From assembly GCA_902779075.1 (NCBI GenBank), contig CACZAK010000098.1, positions 1 through 15,431 of the forward strand: 15,431 bases of DNA, written 5' to 3'. A program made the translations under genes and the position numbers. The stretch's first letter is position 1, and the number at the start of each line of letters is the position of its first letter. Shown here one piece after another: positions 1 through 7,227 of this stretch. The DNA is from an uncultured bacterium (GTDB lineage: Bacteria > Verrucomicrobiota > Kiritimatiellia > RFP12 > UBA1067). The notes below the pieces were generated by a model, which saw nothing but the letters and a program-made list of their open reading frames with translations, was not told the origin of the DNA and did not search any database.

Positions 1-164
1 GCAGTCAAGCGATATGTTCGCTGCGGCGAATGGGGGGCTCCTTCGGATGAAACGAAACCCGCCGCCGCAAGCGGCACATCCTTGATCAGGTAAAAGGCGC
101 GGTGGGCCACCCGGCTTACCAGGTGGCGGCATCTGTCCGTTTGAAAGTTCCTTGGGCGTCGCAT
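1..164 (-). pseudogene. REP-associated tyrosine transposase (Y1_Tnp-like), N-terminal fragment
   Basis: A minus-strand frame opens with ATG at 164 and stays open to the window edge (54 codons). Its first ~25 residues (beginning MRRPRNFQTDRC, then RHLVSRVAHRAF) match the N-terminal pattern of REP-associated tyrosine transposases (IS200-like Y1_Tnp superfamily), which start with a short basic stretch followed by a YHV/HLVxR strand. After residue ~26 the sequence (LIKDVPLAAAGF...) no longer resembles the family, whose next segment should be an acidic DEE-type helix and then an HxH catalytic motif. This suggests truncation or a junction near position 88-90. The other end lies outside the window, so an intact gene in another frame cannot be excluded. 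No Shine-Dalgarno is visible. Assignment is from motif memory and is only moderately secure. Confidence 0.45.
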
Positions 165-179
165 GGCAGACAGTTTACC

Positions 180-225
180 AAAAAATCAGTCACTCCCCCA
201 CTCTTACTCCACCAATCGTGTCTGA
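180..225 (-). terminator. Probable intrinsic terminator of the GH141-like gene
   Basis: Read on the minus strand, TCAGACAC (225-218) pairs with GTGACTGA (193-186) with a single A-A mismatch, and is followed directly by T6 (185-180). It begins 17 nt after the stop codon of the beta-helix gene. The 24-nt loop is long for an intrinsic terminator, which limits confidence. Confidence 0.45.
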
Positions 226-241
226 CCCTCGCGCCCCCTCG

Positions 242-2287
242 TCATCGGCGAGGGCCGGCGGCCTGGGCGTCCAACGGCCTGAAGCCGAGCGCCAGCGCCG
301 GTGATCCTGGCTTGAGGCGGAAGTCGTTGCGCCCGGGATCCTCGAACTGCGGGTCGGCATAGACGCCGCCCACCTCCTTGCCGCACGCCGCCCATGCGTC
401 CCAGCCGAGGCCGTCCAGATTGGGACGCCCCGAATAGTCGTACCACAGGTTCGCGGCCCAAACGCCTCCTACGCCGCGCGTGCCCCGCCCAACGAGCGGC
501 CCATTCCGCACAACCACGATGTTGTTCACAAAGTGGAGCGTGCACGGGATGTTCTGCACCACCTGGCGCGCCGTGCGCACCGCGCCGTGCATGCGGTTCC
601 ACGCGAACACGTTGTTGCGAATCACGCACCCGGCGCCATAGTGCTGGTTGAAGCCGCCGTCCGTCGTGTTCCAGCAGAGGTTCCGCTCCATCAGGATACC
701 CTCACTCCCCTCGTCGGCGAAGAGCGCCCATCCGCCGTAGGAGTAGGACTTCACGTCGTGTATGACGTTGTCGTGCACCCAGGTGCCGAAGCTCGTGCCG
801 AGCGTGTACACGCCGCCCATGTCGCTCATCACGCCCTTTCCGAGGTCATAGATGCGGTTGAACGCGACTTCGTTGCGCTGCGCCACGCTGCCACTGAATC
901 CCCAGGTCCAGCCCACGCTCACGCCCGTGTAGTAGAAGTCGTAGATGTCGCAGTGCAGCACCTTCGAGTCCGAAACGTGCGTGAGCGCCACGCCCGTTCC
1001 CTCCGGATTGAACCGTCCGCCCTGCCGGATCGTGCAGTCCGAGATTTCGTTGAACGCCGTCGACCGCGGCGCGAGGCGCGTGATGATCCGGCGCGTGAGC
1101 GACTCGCCCGCCGCCACGTATCCGCTGCTCGCGCCCATCCACACACCTCCAGCGCCGAGGTCTTCGAGCGTGCAGCGTACAATCCGGTTGGACGTGCAGC
1201 CGTCGTTGAAGCGAAACGCGTAGTTACCAGTGTTGCGCACCACGCAGTTCTCCCACGAAAGGCGCTGCACGCCCTCTGCCGTCACAAGTCCATCGCACCC
1301 GATCGCCGCCTGGTGCTGCCAGGTCTCCGTGGGTCCCTTCCCGCCGTCAGGCGACGTCGCATCGCTTGCGGCGAACGTCAGGCCCTTGAACGCGATGTCG
1401 TGCACATAGCGCCCCGCGTCCGGCTCGCCCCTGAACTCCACGAGACGGCTCAGCTTCGCGCTCGGCGCAACCACCTGCAGCGTCTCCAGCCTTTCGCCGG
1501 GGCACGGGCGGTACAGCACCTCGCCCGCCCGCGCGTCGTAGAACCATTCGCCCGGCGCGTCGAACGCGCTGCGCACGTTCTCGAAGCAGACGAGCGTCAT
1601 GCGCCCGTCCCACTTCAACCAGCTGTACCAGTCGCGCGGAGACCACGTCTCCACCGTGCCGGTCGCGGGGTCGAACCCGCGCAGGATGCGTCGCGCGAAG
1701 CTCCATGCGTGCACCACGCACATCTGCGCATAGGGCATCTCGTCCGGCGCAAGCGCCGCGAGCTCCTTCACGCCGTCGCCGACCACCACGCGCTCCACAT
1801 AGGACGAAGAAGCGCCCGCGCGCGGGGCGATCGTGGGCTTCGCCACCTTGAAGTAGCCTACGTTCGGCAGGCGCGCCCGACTGGCGCGGCGTCCGTTCAC
1901 CCACAGCTGCTCGAAATAGACAGGCTTGCCGTCCGCGCCGCGCGGTACGGGAGCCGACCACCAGCCCTTTCCGGTGTCCTTCCACCCCGCAAGCGGCGCT
2001 CCGCCGGAGATCACCGCGCCATTCTCGCCGACCCACGTGACGGGCGCCTGCGGCGTGCCGGAGTCAGCCGGCGTGAAGATGAGCGTGCGCTCGAGCGCAT
2101 AAATGCCCGGCTTCACGCGCACGGTCCAAGCCGATGCGTCGTTCTTCGCCTTCGCGGCGCGAATCGCCTCAAGCGCCCCATGAGGCGTGAGGCCGCCCGG
2201 GGAGACAACGAGTTCGCCGGCTGCTAGGGTGAACGCAGTGAACGCGGCAATGGCGGCGAGAGCGGAAAGAGTGCTAGTTTTTTTCAT
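242..2287 (-). CDS. Secreted right-handed parallel beta-helix protein, GH141-like
   Basis: This 681-aa protein is probably exported and acts on carbohydrate. Residues 1-23 (MKKTSTLSALAAIAAFTAF then TLAAG) form a Sec signal peptide. Residues ~24-120 are a DUF1565-like opening (VVSPGG, VRVKPGIYALERTL, VISGGAPLAGWKD). Around residues 124-142 is FEQLWVNGRRASRARLPN, a segment typical of GH141-type enzymes. From ~290 to 620 there is a ladder of short Asn/Gly-rich beta-helix coils (FNEISDCTIRQGG, VLHCDIYDFYYTGVSVG, IRNNVFAWN). DMGGVYTLG (D489) and ADEGSEG (D525) are conserved-looking acidic positions. The C-terminus ends the usual way (FRLKPGSPALALGF). The frame stays open 46 codons further upstream through the leader; the Met at 2287 is chosen because it begins the signal peptide. 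No Shine-Dalgarno precedes it. GH141 includes alpha-L-fucosidase and xylanase activities; the substrate here is unknown. Confidence 0.85.
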   Translation of the reverse strand: MKKTSTLSALAAIAAFTAFTLAAGELVVSPGGLTPHGALEAIRAAKAKNDASAWTVRVKPGIYALERTLIFTPADSGTPQAPVTWVGENGAVISGGAPLAGWKDTGKGWWSAPVPRGADGKPVYFEQLWVNGRRASRARLPNVGYFKVAKPTIAPRAGASSSYVERVVVGDGVKELAALAPDEMPYAQMCVVHAWSFARRILRGFDPATGTVETWSPRDWYSWLKWDGRMTLVCFENVRSAFDAPGEWFYDARAGEVLYRPCPGERLETLQVVAPSAKLSRLVEFRGEPDAGRYVHDIAFKGLTFAASDATSPDGGKGPTETWQHQAAIGCDGLVTAEGVQRLSWENCVVRNTGNYAFRFNDGCTSNRIVRCTLEDLGAGGVWMGASSGYVAAGESLTRRIITRLAPRSTAFNEISDCTIRQGGRFNPEGTGVALTHVSDSKVLHCDIYDFYYTGVSVGWTWGFSGSVAQRNEVAFNRIYDLGKGVMSDMGGVYTLGTSFGTWVHDNVIHDVKSYSYGGWALFADEGSEGILMERNLCWNTTDGGFNQHYGAGCVIRNNVFAWNRMHGAVRTARQVVQNIPCTLHFVNNIVVVRNGPLVGRGTRGVGGVWAANLWYDYSGRPNLDGLGWDAWAACGKEVGGVYADPQFEDPGRNDFRLKPGSPALALGFRPLDAQAAGPRR

Positions 2288-2390
2288 TTTAGAGGTAGTT
2301 GCAAAACCCCTCTTCCGCGCCGTCTGCGAACCAGGCCGCGCGGCCTGACGGAACTCGCAAAACCACATCTGCGCGGCTGAAAGATTCAGC
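2288..2390 (-). promoter_or_regulatory. Structured 5' leader, copy L1
   Basis: This is the ~103-nt 5' UTR of the GH141-like gene, predicted from the promoter at 2425-2397. Reading the RNA strand: a 5' hairpin GCTGAA-TCT-TTCAGC sits at the predicted transcript start; then GCGAG ... TTCGC encloses the perfect palindrome CAGGCCGCGCGGCCTG (2348-2333); then a 20-nt block GGCGCGGAAGAGGGGTTTTG (2321-2302) is identical in copy L2; then GAGG and CCTC can pair just before the start codon. The copy at 10312-10418 keeps all these elements, including compensatory changes in the central stem. A cis-acting RNA role is inference; no known riboswitch class is recognised. Confidence 0.5.
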
Positions 2391-2438
2391 ACATCTATTA
2401 TGCCAAATCCGCGCTTCCGGCGCAAGGGGAAAAATGAA
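2292..2438. repeat. Promoter/leader duplicate L1 (pairs with 10320-10466)
   Basis: This 147-bp segment aligns with 10320-10466 at a constant offset of 8028 bases, with no net indel. Roughly three quarters of positions match, including a 20-bp identical block (2302-2321). Similarity starts at the GAGGTA close to the downstream gene start and stops just beyond ATGAA at 2434-2438, so it covers the complete promoter plus 5' UTR and no more. Confidence 0.9.
2397..2425 (-). promoter_or_regulatory. Extended -10 promoter of the GH141-like gene
   Basis: On the minus strand, TTGCGC (2425-2420) is followed by a 17-nt spacer and CATAAT (2402-2397). TGG lies immediately before the -10 hexamer, giving an extended -10 (TGn). 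The same arrangement recurs at 10453-10425 and 7108-7080, which supports it as a real sigma70-type promoter. Confidence 0.7.
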
Positions 2439-2547
2439 ACACATCACCCCCGGCACGTACGAGAACGTGGCGTTCAACTACACCGTCGTCCGCGACGGCG
2501 CGACCGAGACGCTCACGCTCACGATCCCGCACCTCGTGGTGGCGTAA
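2434..2547 (+). CDS. Small 37-aa ORF of unknown function
   Basis: The ORF runs ATG 2434 to TAA 2547 and encodes a 37-residue protein starting MKHITPGTYENVAF and ending LTLTIPHLVVA. It is rich in Thr and beta-branched residues, with no membrane segment or signal peptide. It is preceded by AAGGGG four nt before the ATG, and followed 30 nt later by a strong intrinsic terminator on the same strand, which is the main argument that it is expressed. It diverges from the GH141-like gene and starts inside the far edge of leader repeat L1. The corresponding position next to L2 has only MKFFM and a stop, so any ancestral counterpart there is lost. It may instead be the 3' remnant of a longer gene. I do not recognise the family, and no convincing plus-strand promoter was found. 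Confidence 0.45.
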   Translation: MKHITPGTYENVAFNYTVVRDGATETLTLTIPHLVVA

Positions 2548-2577
2548 GCGTCCGATCCGCTCTGCGGTCGTACAATT

Positions 2578-2616
2578 CAAGCCCCCTGCAGGGTGTTGGC
2601 AGGGGGCTTGTTTCAT
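2578..2616 (+). terminator. Strong rho-independent terminator
   Basis: CAAGCCCCCTGC (2578-2589) pairs perfectly with GCAGGGGGCTTG (2599-2610) across a 9-nt loop, and TTTCATTATTT follows on the plus strand. It closes the 37-aa ORF. The minus-strand surface-protein gene ends at 2650, but in that direction the stem is followed by AATTGTACG with no T-run, so it is at best weak for that gene. Confidence 0.85.
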
Positions 2617-2649
2617 TATTTCGCGATGAGCGTCTGCCCCTCGCACCCG

Positions 2650-5600
2650 CTATCGGACGATGATCGTCATCCCTTTGCGGACGACGACCACCCGTCTACG
2701 GTCCGACGAGAGCCTGACGGAGTAGCCCTTCACGTCCAGCGAAGGGACGCCGGAGAATGTGCCGTTGCCCGTCGCCTCGGCGAAGACATAGTGGCCGGAA
2801 GGCTTGCCGGCCAGCTCCAGCGCCGTGCCCGTGAACGTCAGCGTGCCGCCGTTCGCGAACGTGATCGCCGTCACGCCCGGCGCCGCCTTGAACGTGCAGT
2901 TGGCGATCGTCAGGTCGTGTCCGTCCGCGTCGATCGTCACGCCGCCCGCGCCAAACACGATGTTCGTGAGGTTGTTCAGGAACGGATTCGTTGCGGTGAG
3001 ATCAGTCGCCTTCACCGTGCCGCCGTTGAACTCCACCGTGTTCGCGCCGTTCTCGTTCGGAGAAATAAACGGCGTGATCAAAGTACCTCCGTCCAGCACG
3101 CGGAGTGTGCCGTTGCCCGTCGCACCGTCGCCCACCCACGTCTGGTACTTCACGTCCACCGTGCCGTTCGAAATGGAGAACTCGCCGGGGCTGTTGCGCC
3201 CGATGCGGAGCGCCTGATTCGCAACGGTGAGCGAGCCGCCCTCCATGATGTACCTGCCGCTGTTTCCACCCATACCCACGTAGCAGTAGCCATTGTGGGT
3301 CACCGAGCCGCCGGTCTGCCAGTACGTGCCGGTGCCGCCGCTATTGCCGATGTAGAGATGATCGCGTATTGTCACCGAACCGCCGGACTGACGGAACGTG
3401 CCATTACCACTGTTTTCCTGGCCCAAATAGAGATATCTTACGGCCAAAGTTCCATCCTCCATAAGATACGTACCCGTTCCTCCCTGGTAGCCGATGGTGA
3501 GATAAGTGTTCGCGGCCACCGTGCCGGTGACCTGGCGGAACGTGCCGGTACCGCCCCAGCCGGGCACGAGGCTGCCGTTCGACGTGAACGTGCCACCGTT
3601 CACGGTGTAGTAGCCGGTGTGCCCGCCCGTGCCGATGCCGAGCGGATTGGCCGTCGCGATGGCGGCGCCCGCGTTCTGCTCAAACGTCGCGTCAAGCGAG
3701 CTTGCTATGCTGGCCTCGATTGTGAGATTCTCGCTGTTCACGAGCTTCACCTCCACGTTCGCGGTGTCGACCGTGACGCCCGTGCCGACGAGCGCCGTCT
3801 CGTGCGTCGCGTTCTCGCGCCACAACAACGGCTTCGTGCCGGAAGCGGTGTTCACCACGGACGCCGTGCCGGAGGCGACCTCGATGTGCATCGCCTTCAG
3901 GTTGTTGCCGTTGAGGTCGAGCGTCGCGCCGTTCGCGAGCTTGACGGCGGAAACCGCGCTCCAGTCGCACGCCGTCGAAAGCGACACGTTGCCGCCCACG
4001 TTGAAACTCGCCCAGTTCGGCGTGTAGCCGGATGGAATCGTGAACGACGTCGCGCCGGCGCCCTCGCGCGCCCACACCGCCGTCGCGGGGAGGGGAAGTC
4101 CGTTGGCTATCGTGCCGCCCGCCGCGTTCACGCACTTCCAGTTCGCCGGGTCGTCCATATTGCCCGCCGCGCCGCCGCCAGTCCAGTAGGCGTTTACGGC
4201 GACGTTCGCGCTGGACTTCACCTCGATTGTCTTTCCGTCCTCGGACATCTCGAGCATGAAGTTGACCATGTCCGTAAGCGTGGCGAACTGCGAAAGCGTG
4301 GCGGCGGTGATCGCGCCGGACGGCCCGACGAAACCGCCCTCGGCGGTGAACGTCATGCCGGAGCCGCAGTTCGCGGGGTTGAACTCGATCCGCGCGCCGG
4401 CGGCGAGCGTCACCGTTCCTTCGGTGGAGTAGTCCGCACCGAGCGTCTTGGCGTTCACGGGGAGCGTGCAGTTGGCGGGAACATTGAAGTCCACGCCGCC
4501 CTTGTTCATGAAGGTGAACGCCGTGACGTCGGCACCCATCGCCGCGTTCAAGGCGAGCAGCCCCTCCGGCACGACGCCGCCGTAGATGCGAACTTCGTCA
4601 TAGGTGGAATTGAACACGCCAATCCCGCCGTTCCAGTTCTGCTGGCCGAGATAGAGTTTTGCCGCGCGCATGTCGGCAAGCGTCCAGCCGCTGATGGTGT
4701 AGGACTTCGTCACGAAATCGCCCGTGCCGGGGTCGTAGCGCCGGCAGGTGATTTCGGTGTTGCCGTTGACGTCCGCCTTGAACGTAGCGCAGATATAGTT
4801 CATGTCCGTCGTCGAATAGGGCGAGCCGGAGTCGCCGGACAGGTTGCCGACGGAGTTGCCGAAGCCCTTGCTGTTCGGATAGTTGAACGTGATGGAGTCC
4901 TTGTAGCCATTGCCCGGATCGCTGCTCCACATCATGGAGAAGAGATATTGCGAGGCGGGCTGCCAGCCGTATTCAAAGATGCGCGACCAGGCTTCCGGGG
5001 ACGCCGCGTCAGACTTGCCCCAGACTTCGATAGTGGCGTAGTCATTGCCAAGAATGCCGGCGGCGTCGCCGAGCTGGAGGCCGCCGGCGGTAGTGGATGT
5101 CGTCGCCTTGCCGTTCGCAACCGTCACGCCGGAGCCGTTGACCGTGAACGCATCGGCTTTGCCGACGGAGTCGGAGAGGTCGCCGTCGAAGGAGTAGCGG
5201 TGAGTGAGGACGGGAAGCTTCGGACCGACGGTGAAGTCGTTGCCCGCCGTGGAATAGAAGATCTTCCTGGACACCGCGTCGTACAAACCGGCCCTTCCGC
5301 CCTTCACGCACGGCTTGAAATTGCGCACAAGCACGTACTCCGTGCCGCCGGACGGAATCTGCCAAATCTTCAAACTGTAAAGTTCCGCAACGCAGTACCA
5401 TGCATTGTAGGCGGTCCCGCCGTTATTGCCGCAGAAGAGATAAAGATTCTGAGCTGAATCGAAAGCGTTGCCGTAGTTGGTCAAAATCTTGTCGCTGCCC
5501 CGATCTACATTCATCGTCAGCACCCCGGCTACCGTCGCCTCGGTCTGGAGTATGTGCCGCCCGCTATTCAACGCATATCCGGTGTTGCCGCCATTGCGGC

Positions 5601-6876
5601 CAACCATGGCTCCGATGCCGTTCCAGTTCTGCGCGAATGTAATGATATCGGTGCCATTAGGTGTTGATCCCAACAGTACTACCCCGGAAATGTAATTCAC
5701 ATCCATCTCGACCTTCGTGCCGGTCTTGCCGATGACGCCGGTGTCGATGTACTGAGTTCCGGTGGACTTGATCCACTCCACGAAGTAGTCGGGATAGACC
5801 GTCGCAGGTTCGGATGAGCCGTAAACGAAGCAGAGGACGCCGTTCTGTATCTGGAGCGTGCCGGAGCCGTTCTCGCATTCGACGGCGATTCCGTCGACGG
5901 ACGCGGGAAGCGAGGACGCGGCGACGAGAGGATAGCTGCCGGAGGGATTCGCGGGAAGCGCGAACGTGATCGTCGCGCCGCTCTCGACGGAGAGGGCGGG
6001 CGTCGTGAGGCGCGCCGCGTTCGCGTCGAGCGTGCCGAGGTCGAGCACGCCGTCGGAGGCGATGGAAACGCCGTAAGGAACGGAAGACGCGGCGAACGAA
6101 ACGGCACCGCCGCCGCATATCTTGAGTGTGCCGGCGCCGGTGAAGCCGTCCGGAACTGTCTGGATGTATTCCGTCTTGAACACGGAGGGCGAACCCGTTA
6201 TCTCCATCGTGCGCGTGCCGGTACCGGCGTACGTCTCGACCGTGAAGATGTTCGCCTGCGCCGCCGCGAGCGTGCCGTTGCCCCAGGTGAAGGTCTGGGT
6301 GTTCGCGGCGAGGAAGTGCAGCAGGTTCACCGTGAGCGAACCGCCGGAGAGGTTGAGCGTGGAGGAGCCGACGCCATTGTTTTCGCTCGTCGCTCCCATG
6401 TAGAAGGTGTTGACGATTGCCGTGCCGTCGATGACATTGACCGTGCCTTCGCCGCCATAGCCTGCGAGGATGGTGCTTGCATTGTTTTCCCCCCAATGCA
6501 CGCCGCTGCGCAGATAGCGGTCTACCTTCAGCACGCCGCCGTCGGTGACGTTGAGCACGGCGTCTTTCGTGCCGTTGATTCCGATACCAAGGTCGCCGTA
6601 GCCACTTCCCTTGTAACACCAGAGCGTTCCGCCATTGACATTGCAAATCGTCGCGCCGGAATCCACGCCGATATAGTTGCAGAGGCCGGACGCATTGCCT
6701 TTACCTACCATGTTGACGCCCGGACCAATGTTCTCCGTCGTGCCTTGAAGGAGGTATCGGCCGTCGCTAATGCCCGCCCATGCGCCGGGTGCGCAGACAA
6801 GCGCGGCCGCCGCCGTGACAAGGCAAGCCGCAAAGCGGCGTGCCGATCTTCTAAACGACTTAGTCATTGTGCTCAT
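2650..6876 (-). CDS. Large secreted multi-domain surface protein (beta-solenoid + LamG)
   Basis: This 1408-aa exported protein is probably a surface adhesin or glycan-binding protein. Residues 1-34 (MSTMTKSFRRSARRF...CAPGAWA) are a Sec signal peptide. Residues ~35-330 form an autotransporter-associated-strand-like solenoid. Residues ~362-540 begin with FVEWIKSTGTQYIDTG, a module recurrent in gut bacterial surface proteins. Residues ~557-765 (LTHRYSFDGDLSDSVG to YDEVRIYGG) are a LamG/concanavalin-like fold. At ~894 is the YWTGGG...DDPANW motif. Residues ~1105-1290 hold ~22-24-residue repeats of the type IGxxGGTGTYxxxxGxL. The protein ends VVVVRKGMTIIVR. No autotransporter barrel or PEP-CTERM tail is visible. 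The ATG at 6876 has AAGGA 10 nt upstream; the frame stays open to 7035, but that part is 5' UTR. The promoter is at 7108-7080 and the 5' UTR carries a C11 tract. Confidence 0.85.
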   Translation of the reverse strand: MSTMTKSFRRSARRFAACLVTAAAALVCAPGAWAGISDGRYLLQGTTENIGPGVNMVGKGNASGLCNYIGVDSGATICNVNGGTLWCYKGSGYGDLGIGINGTKDAVLNVTDGGVLKVDRYLRSGVHWGENNASTILAGYGGEGTVNVIDGTAIVNTFYMGATSENNGVGSSTLNLSGGSLTVNLLHFLAANTQTFTWGNGTLAAAQANIFTVETYAGTGTRTMEITGSPSVFKTEYIQTVPDGFTGAGTLKICGGGAVSFAASSVPYGVSIASDGVLDLGTLDANAARLTTPALSVESGATITFALPANPSGSYPLVAASSLPASVDGIAVECENGSGTLQIQNGVLCFVYGSSEPATVYPDYFVEWIKSTGTQYIDTGVIGKTGTKVEMDVNYISGVVLLGSTPNGTDIITFAQNWNGIGAMVGRNGGNTGYALNSGRHILQTEATVAGVLTMNVDRGSDKILTNYGNAFDSAQNLYLFCGNNGGTAYNAWYCVAELYSLKIWQIPSGGTEYVLVRNFKPCVKGGRAGLYDAVSRKIFYSTAGNDFTVGPKLPVLTHRYSFDGDLSDSVGKADAFTVNGSGVTVANGKATTSTTAGGLQLGDAAGILGNDYATIEVWGKSDAASPEAWSRIFEYGWQPASQYLFSMMWSSDPGNGYKDSITFNYPNSKGFGNSVGNLSGDSGSPYSTTDMNYICATFKADVNGNTEITCRRYDPGTGDFVTKSYTISGWTLADMRAAKLYLGQQNWNGGIGVFNSTYDEVRIYGGVVPEGLLALNAAMGADVTAFTFMNKGGVDFNVPANCTLPVNAKTLGADYSTEGTVTLAAGARIEFNPANCGSGMTFTAEGGFVGPSGAITAATLSQFATLTDMVNFMLEMSEDGKTIEVKSSANVAVNAYWTGGGAAGNMDDPANWKCVNAAGGTIANGLPLPATAVWAREGAGATSFTIPSGYTPNWASFNVGGNVSLSTACDWSAVSAVKLANGATLDLNGNNLKAMHIEVASGTASVVNTASGTKPLLWRENATHETALVGTGVTVDTANVEVKLVNSENLTIEASIASSLDATFEQNAGAAIATANPLGIGTGGHTGYYTVNGGTFTSNGSLVPGWGGTGTFRQVTGTVAANTYLTIGYQGGTGTYLMEDGTLAVRYLYLGQENSGNGTFRQSGGSVTIRDHLYIGNSGGTGTYWQTGGSVTHNGYCYVGMGGNSGRYIMEGGSLTVANQALRIGRNSPGEFSISNGTVDVKYQTWVGDGATGNGTLRVLDGGTLITPFISPNENGANTVEFNGGTVKATDLTATNPFLNNLTNIVFGAGGVTIDADGHDLTIANCTFKAAPGVTAITFANGGTLTFTGTALELAGKPSGHYVFAEATGNGTFSGVPSLDVKGYSVRLSSDRRRVVVVRKGMTIIVR
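3005..3560 (-). repeat. Tandem solenoid repeats within the surface protein
   Basis: Encodes about seven degenerate ~22-24-residue units, each with a strand-turn pattern such as LTIGYQGGTGTYLMEDGTL, LYLGQENSGNGTFRQSGGSV, LYIGNSGGTGTYWQTGGSV and CYVGMGGNSGRYIMEGGSL. The Gly-rich turns and alternating hydrophobics are what a right-handed beta-solenoid needs. Repetition is at protein level; the DNA copies have diverged. Confidence 0.7.
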
Positions 6877-6958
6877 TTTTCGCGATTCCTTTTGAGTGTT
6901 TGGAAAGTCATCGGGAGGATCGCGACAAACACAGCCGCGCCCTACCGTCGTACTTTGA

Positions 6959-6969
6959 GGGGGGGGGGG
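6959..6969. repeat. Homopolymeric G11/C11 tract in a 5' UTR
   Basis: Eleven consecutive G on the plus strand (C11 in the transcript) lie between the predicted transcription start (~7073) and the ATG at 6876 of the large surface protein. The tract is about 80 nt from the start codon. Tracts this long are prone to slipped-strand length change. Confidence 0.9.
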
Positions 6970-7079
6970 TATTTTGAAGTAAAAACGCGCACCACACGGC
7001 CTCGGACCGCGCTCAAACGCGATGTCTCTGAACACATCGCCAGCTTAAGATACAATGCGCCTTTAAACATGACACACGA

Positions 7080-7108
7080 ATCATACCACATCCGCGCGCG
7101 ATGCGCAA
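7080..7108 (-). promoter_or_regulatory. Extended -10 promoter of the large surface protein
   Basis: On the minus strand, TTGCGC (7108-7103), a 17-nt spacer and TATGAT (7085-7080) with TGG directly before the -10. This copies the architecture of the two leader promoters, including GATGTGG/GATTTGG in front of the hexamer. Predicted start is near 7073, giving a 5' UTR of ~195 nt. Confidence 0.65.
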
Positions 7109-7109
7109 G

Positions 7110-7158
7110 CCCCAATTTTTTCAGGGGTACCGCGATTTTCGTGCCTCAAAAATTGGGG
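7110..7158. repeat. Inverted repeat abutting the -35 box
   Basis: CCCCAATTTTT (7110-7120) is the exact reverse complement of AAAAATTGGGG (7148-7158). The 27-nt centre can add an AGG/CCT pairing and a small CGCGA-TTT-TCGTG hairpin. It ends 1 nt before the -35 box of the downstream promoter and ~70 nt after the stop of the HzsA-related gene. Neither strand has a T-run after the stem, so it is not a textbook terminator. Its role is unknown. Confidence 0.75.
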
Positions 7159-7227
7159 AGTAGTACACAGGGCGACGGCAGTGCAATTGAAATAAAAGGT
7201 AGCGGAGATAACGCATCGCCTCAGTTT

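Noticed and set aside
533..2227. Long open frame on the plus strand opposite the beta-helix gene
   Set aside because: It lies antisense to a gene with signal peptide and domain signatures; the translation is Arg/His/Val-rich with no recognisable domain, a normal artefact of GC-rich codon use.
2288..2425. N-terminal extension of the GH141-like protein through the leader (FCEFRQAARPG... ARKRGF)
   Set aside because: The homologous leader L2 has a stop in the matching frame and its gene uses another frame, so conservation is at the nucleic-acid level.
2593..5457. 954-codon plus-strand open frame opposite the large surface protein
   Set aside because: Same artefact: Arg/Ala/Val-rich low-complexity translation, no signal or domain, start inside the terminator region.
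6780..6876. Twin-arginine signal (SFRRSARRFAA) in the large surface protein
   Set aside because: The spacing does not fit S/T-RR-x-F-L-K, and a normal Sec h-region and AWA cleavage site follow.
7110..7158. Inverted repeat as an intrinsic terminator
   Set aside because: No T-run follows the stem on either strand; retained only as an inverted repeat.
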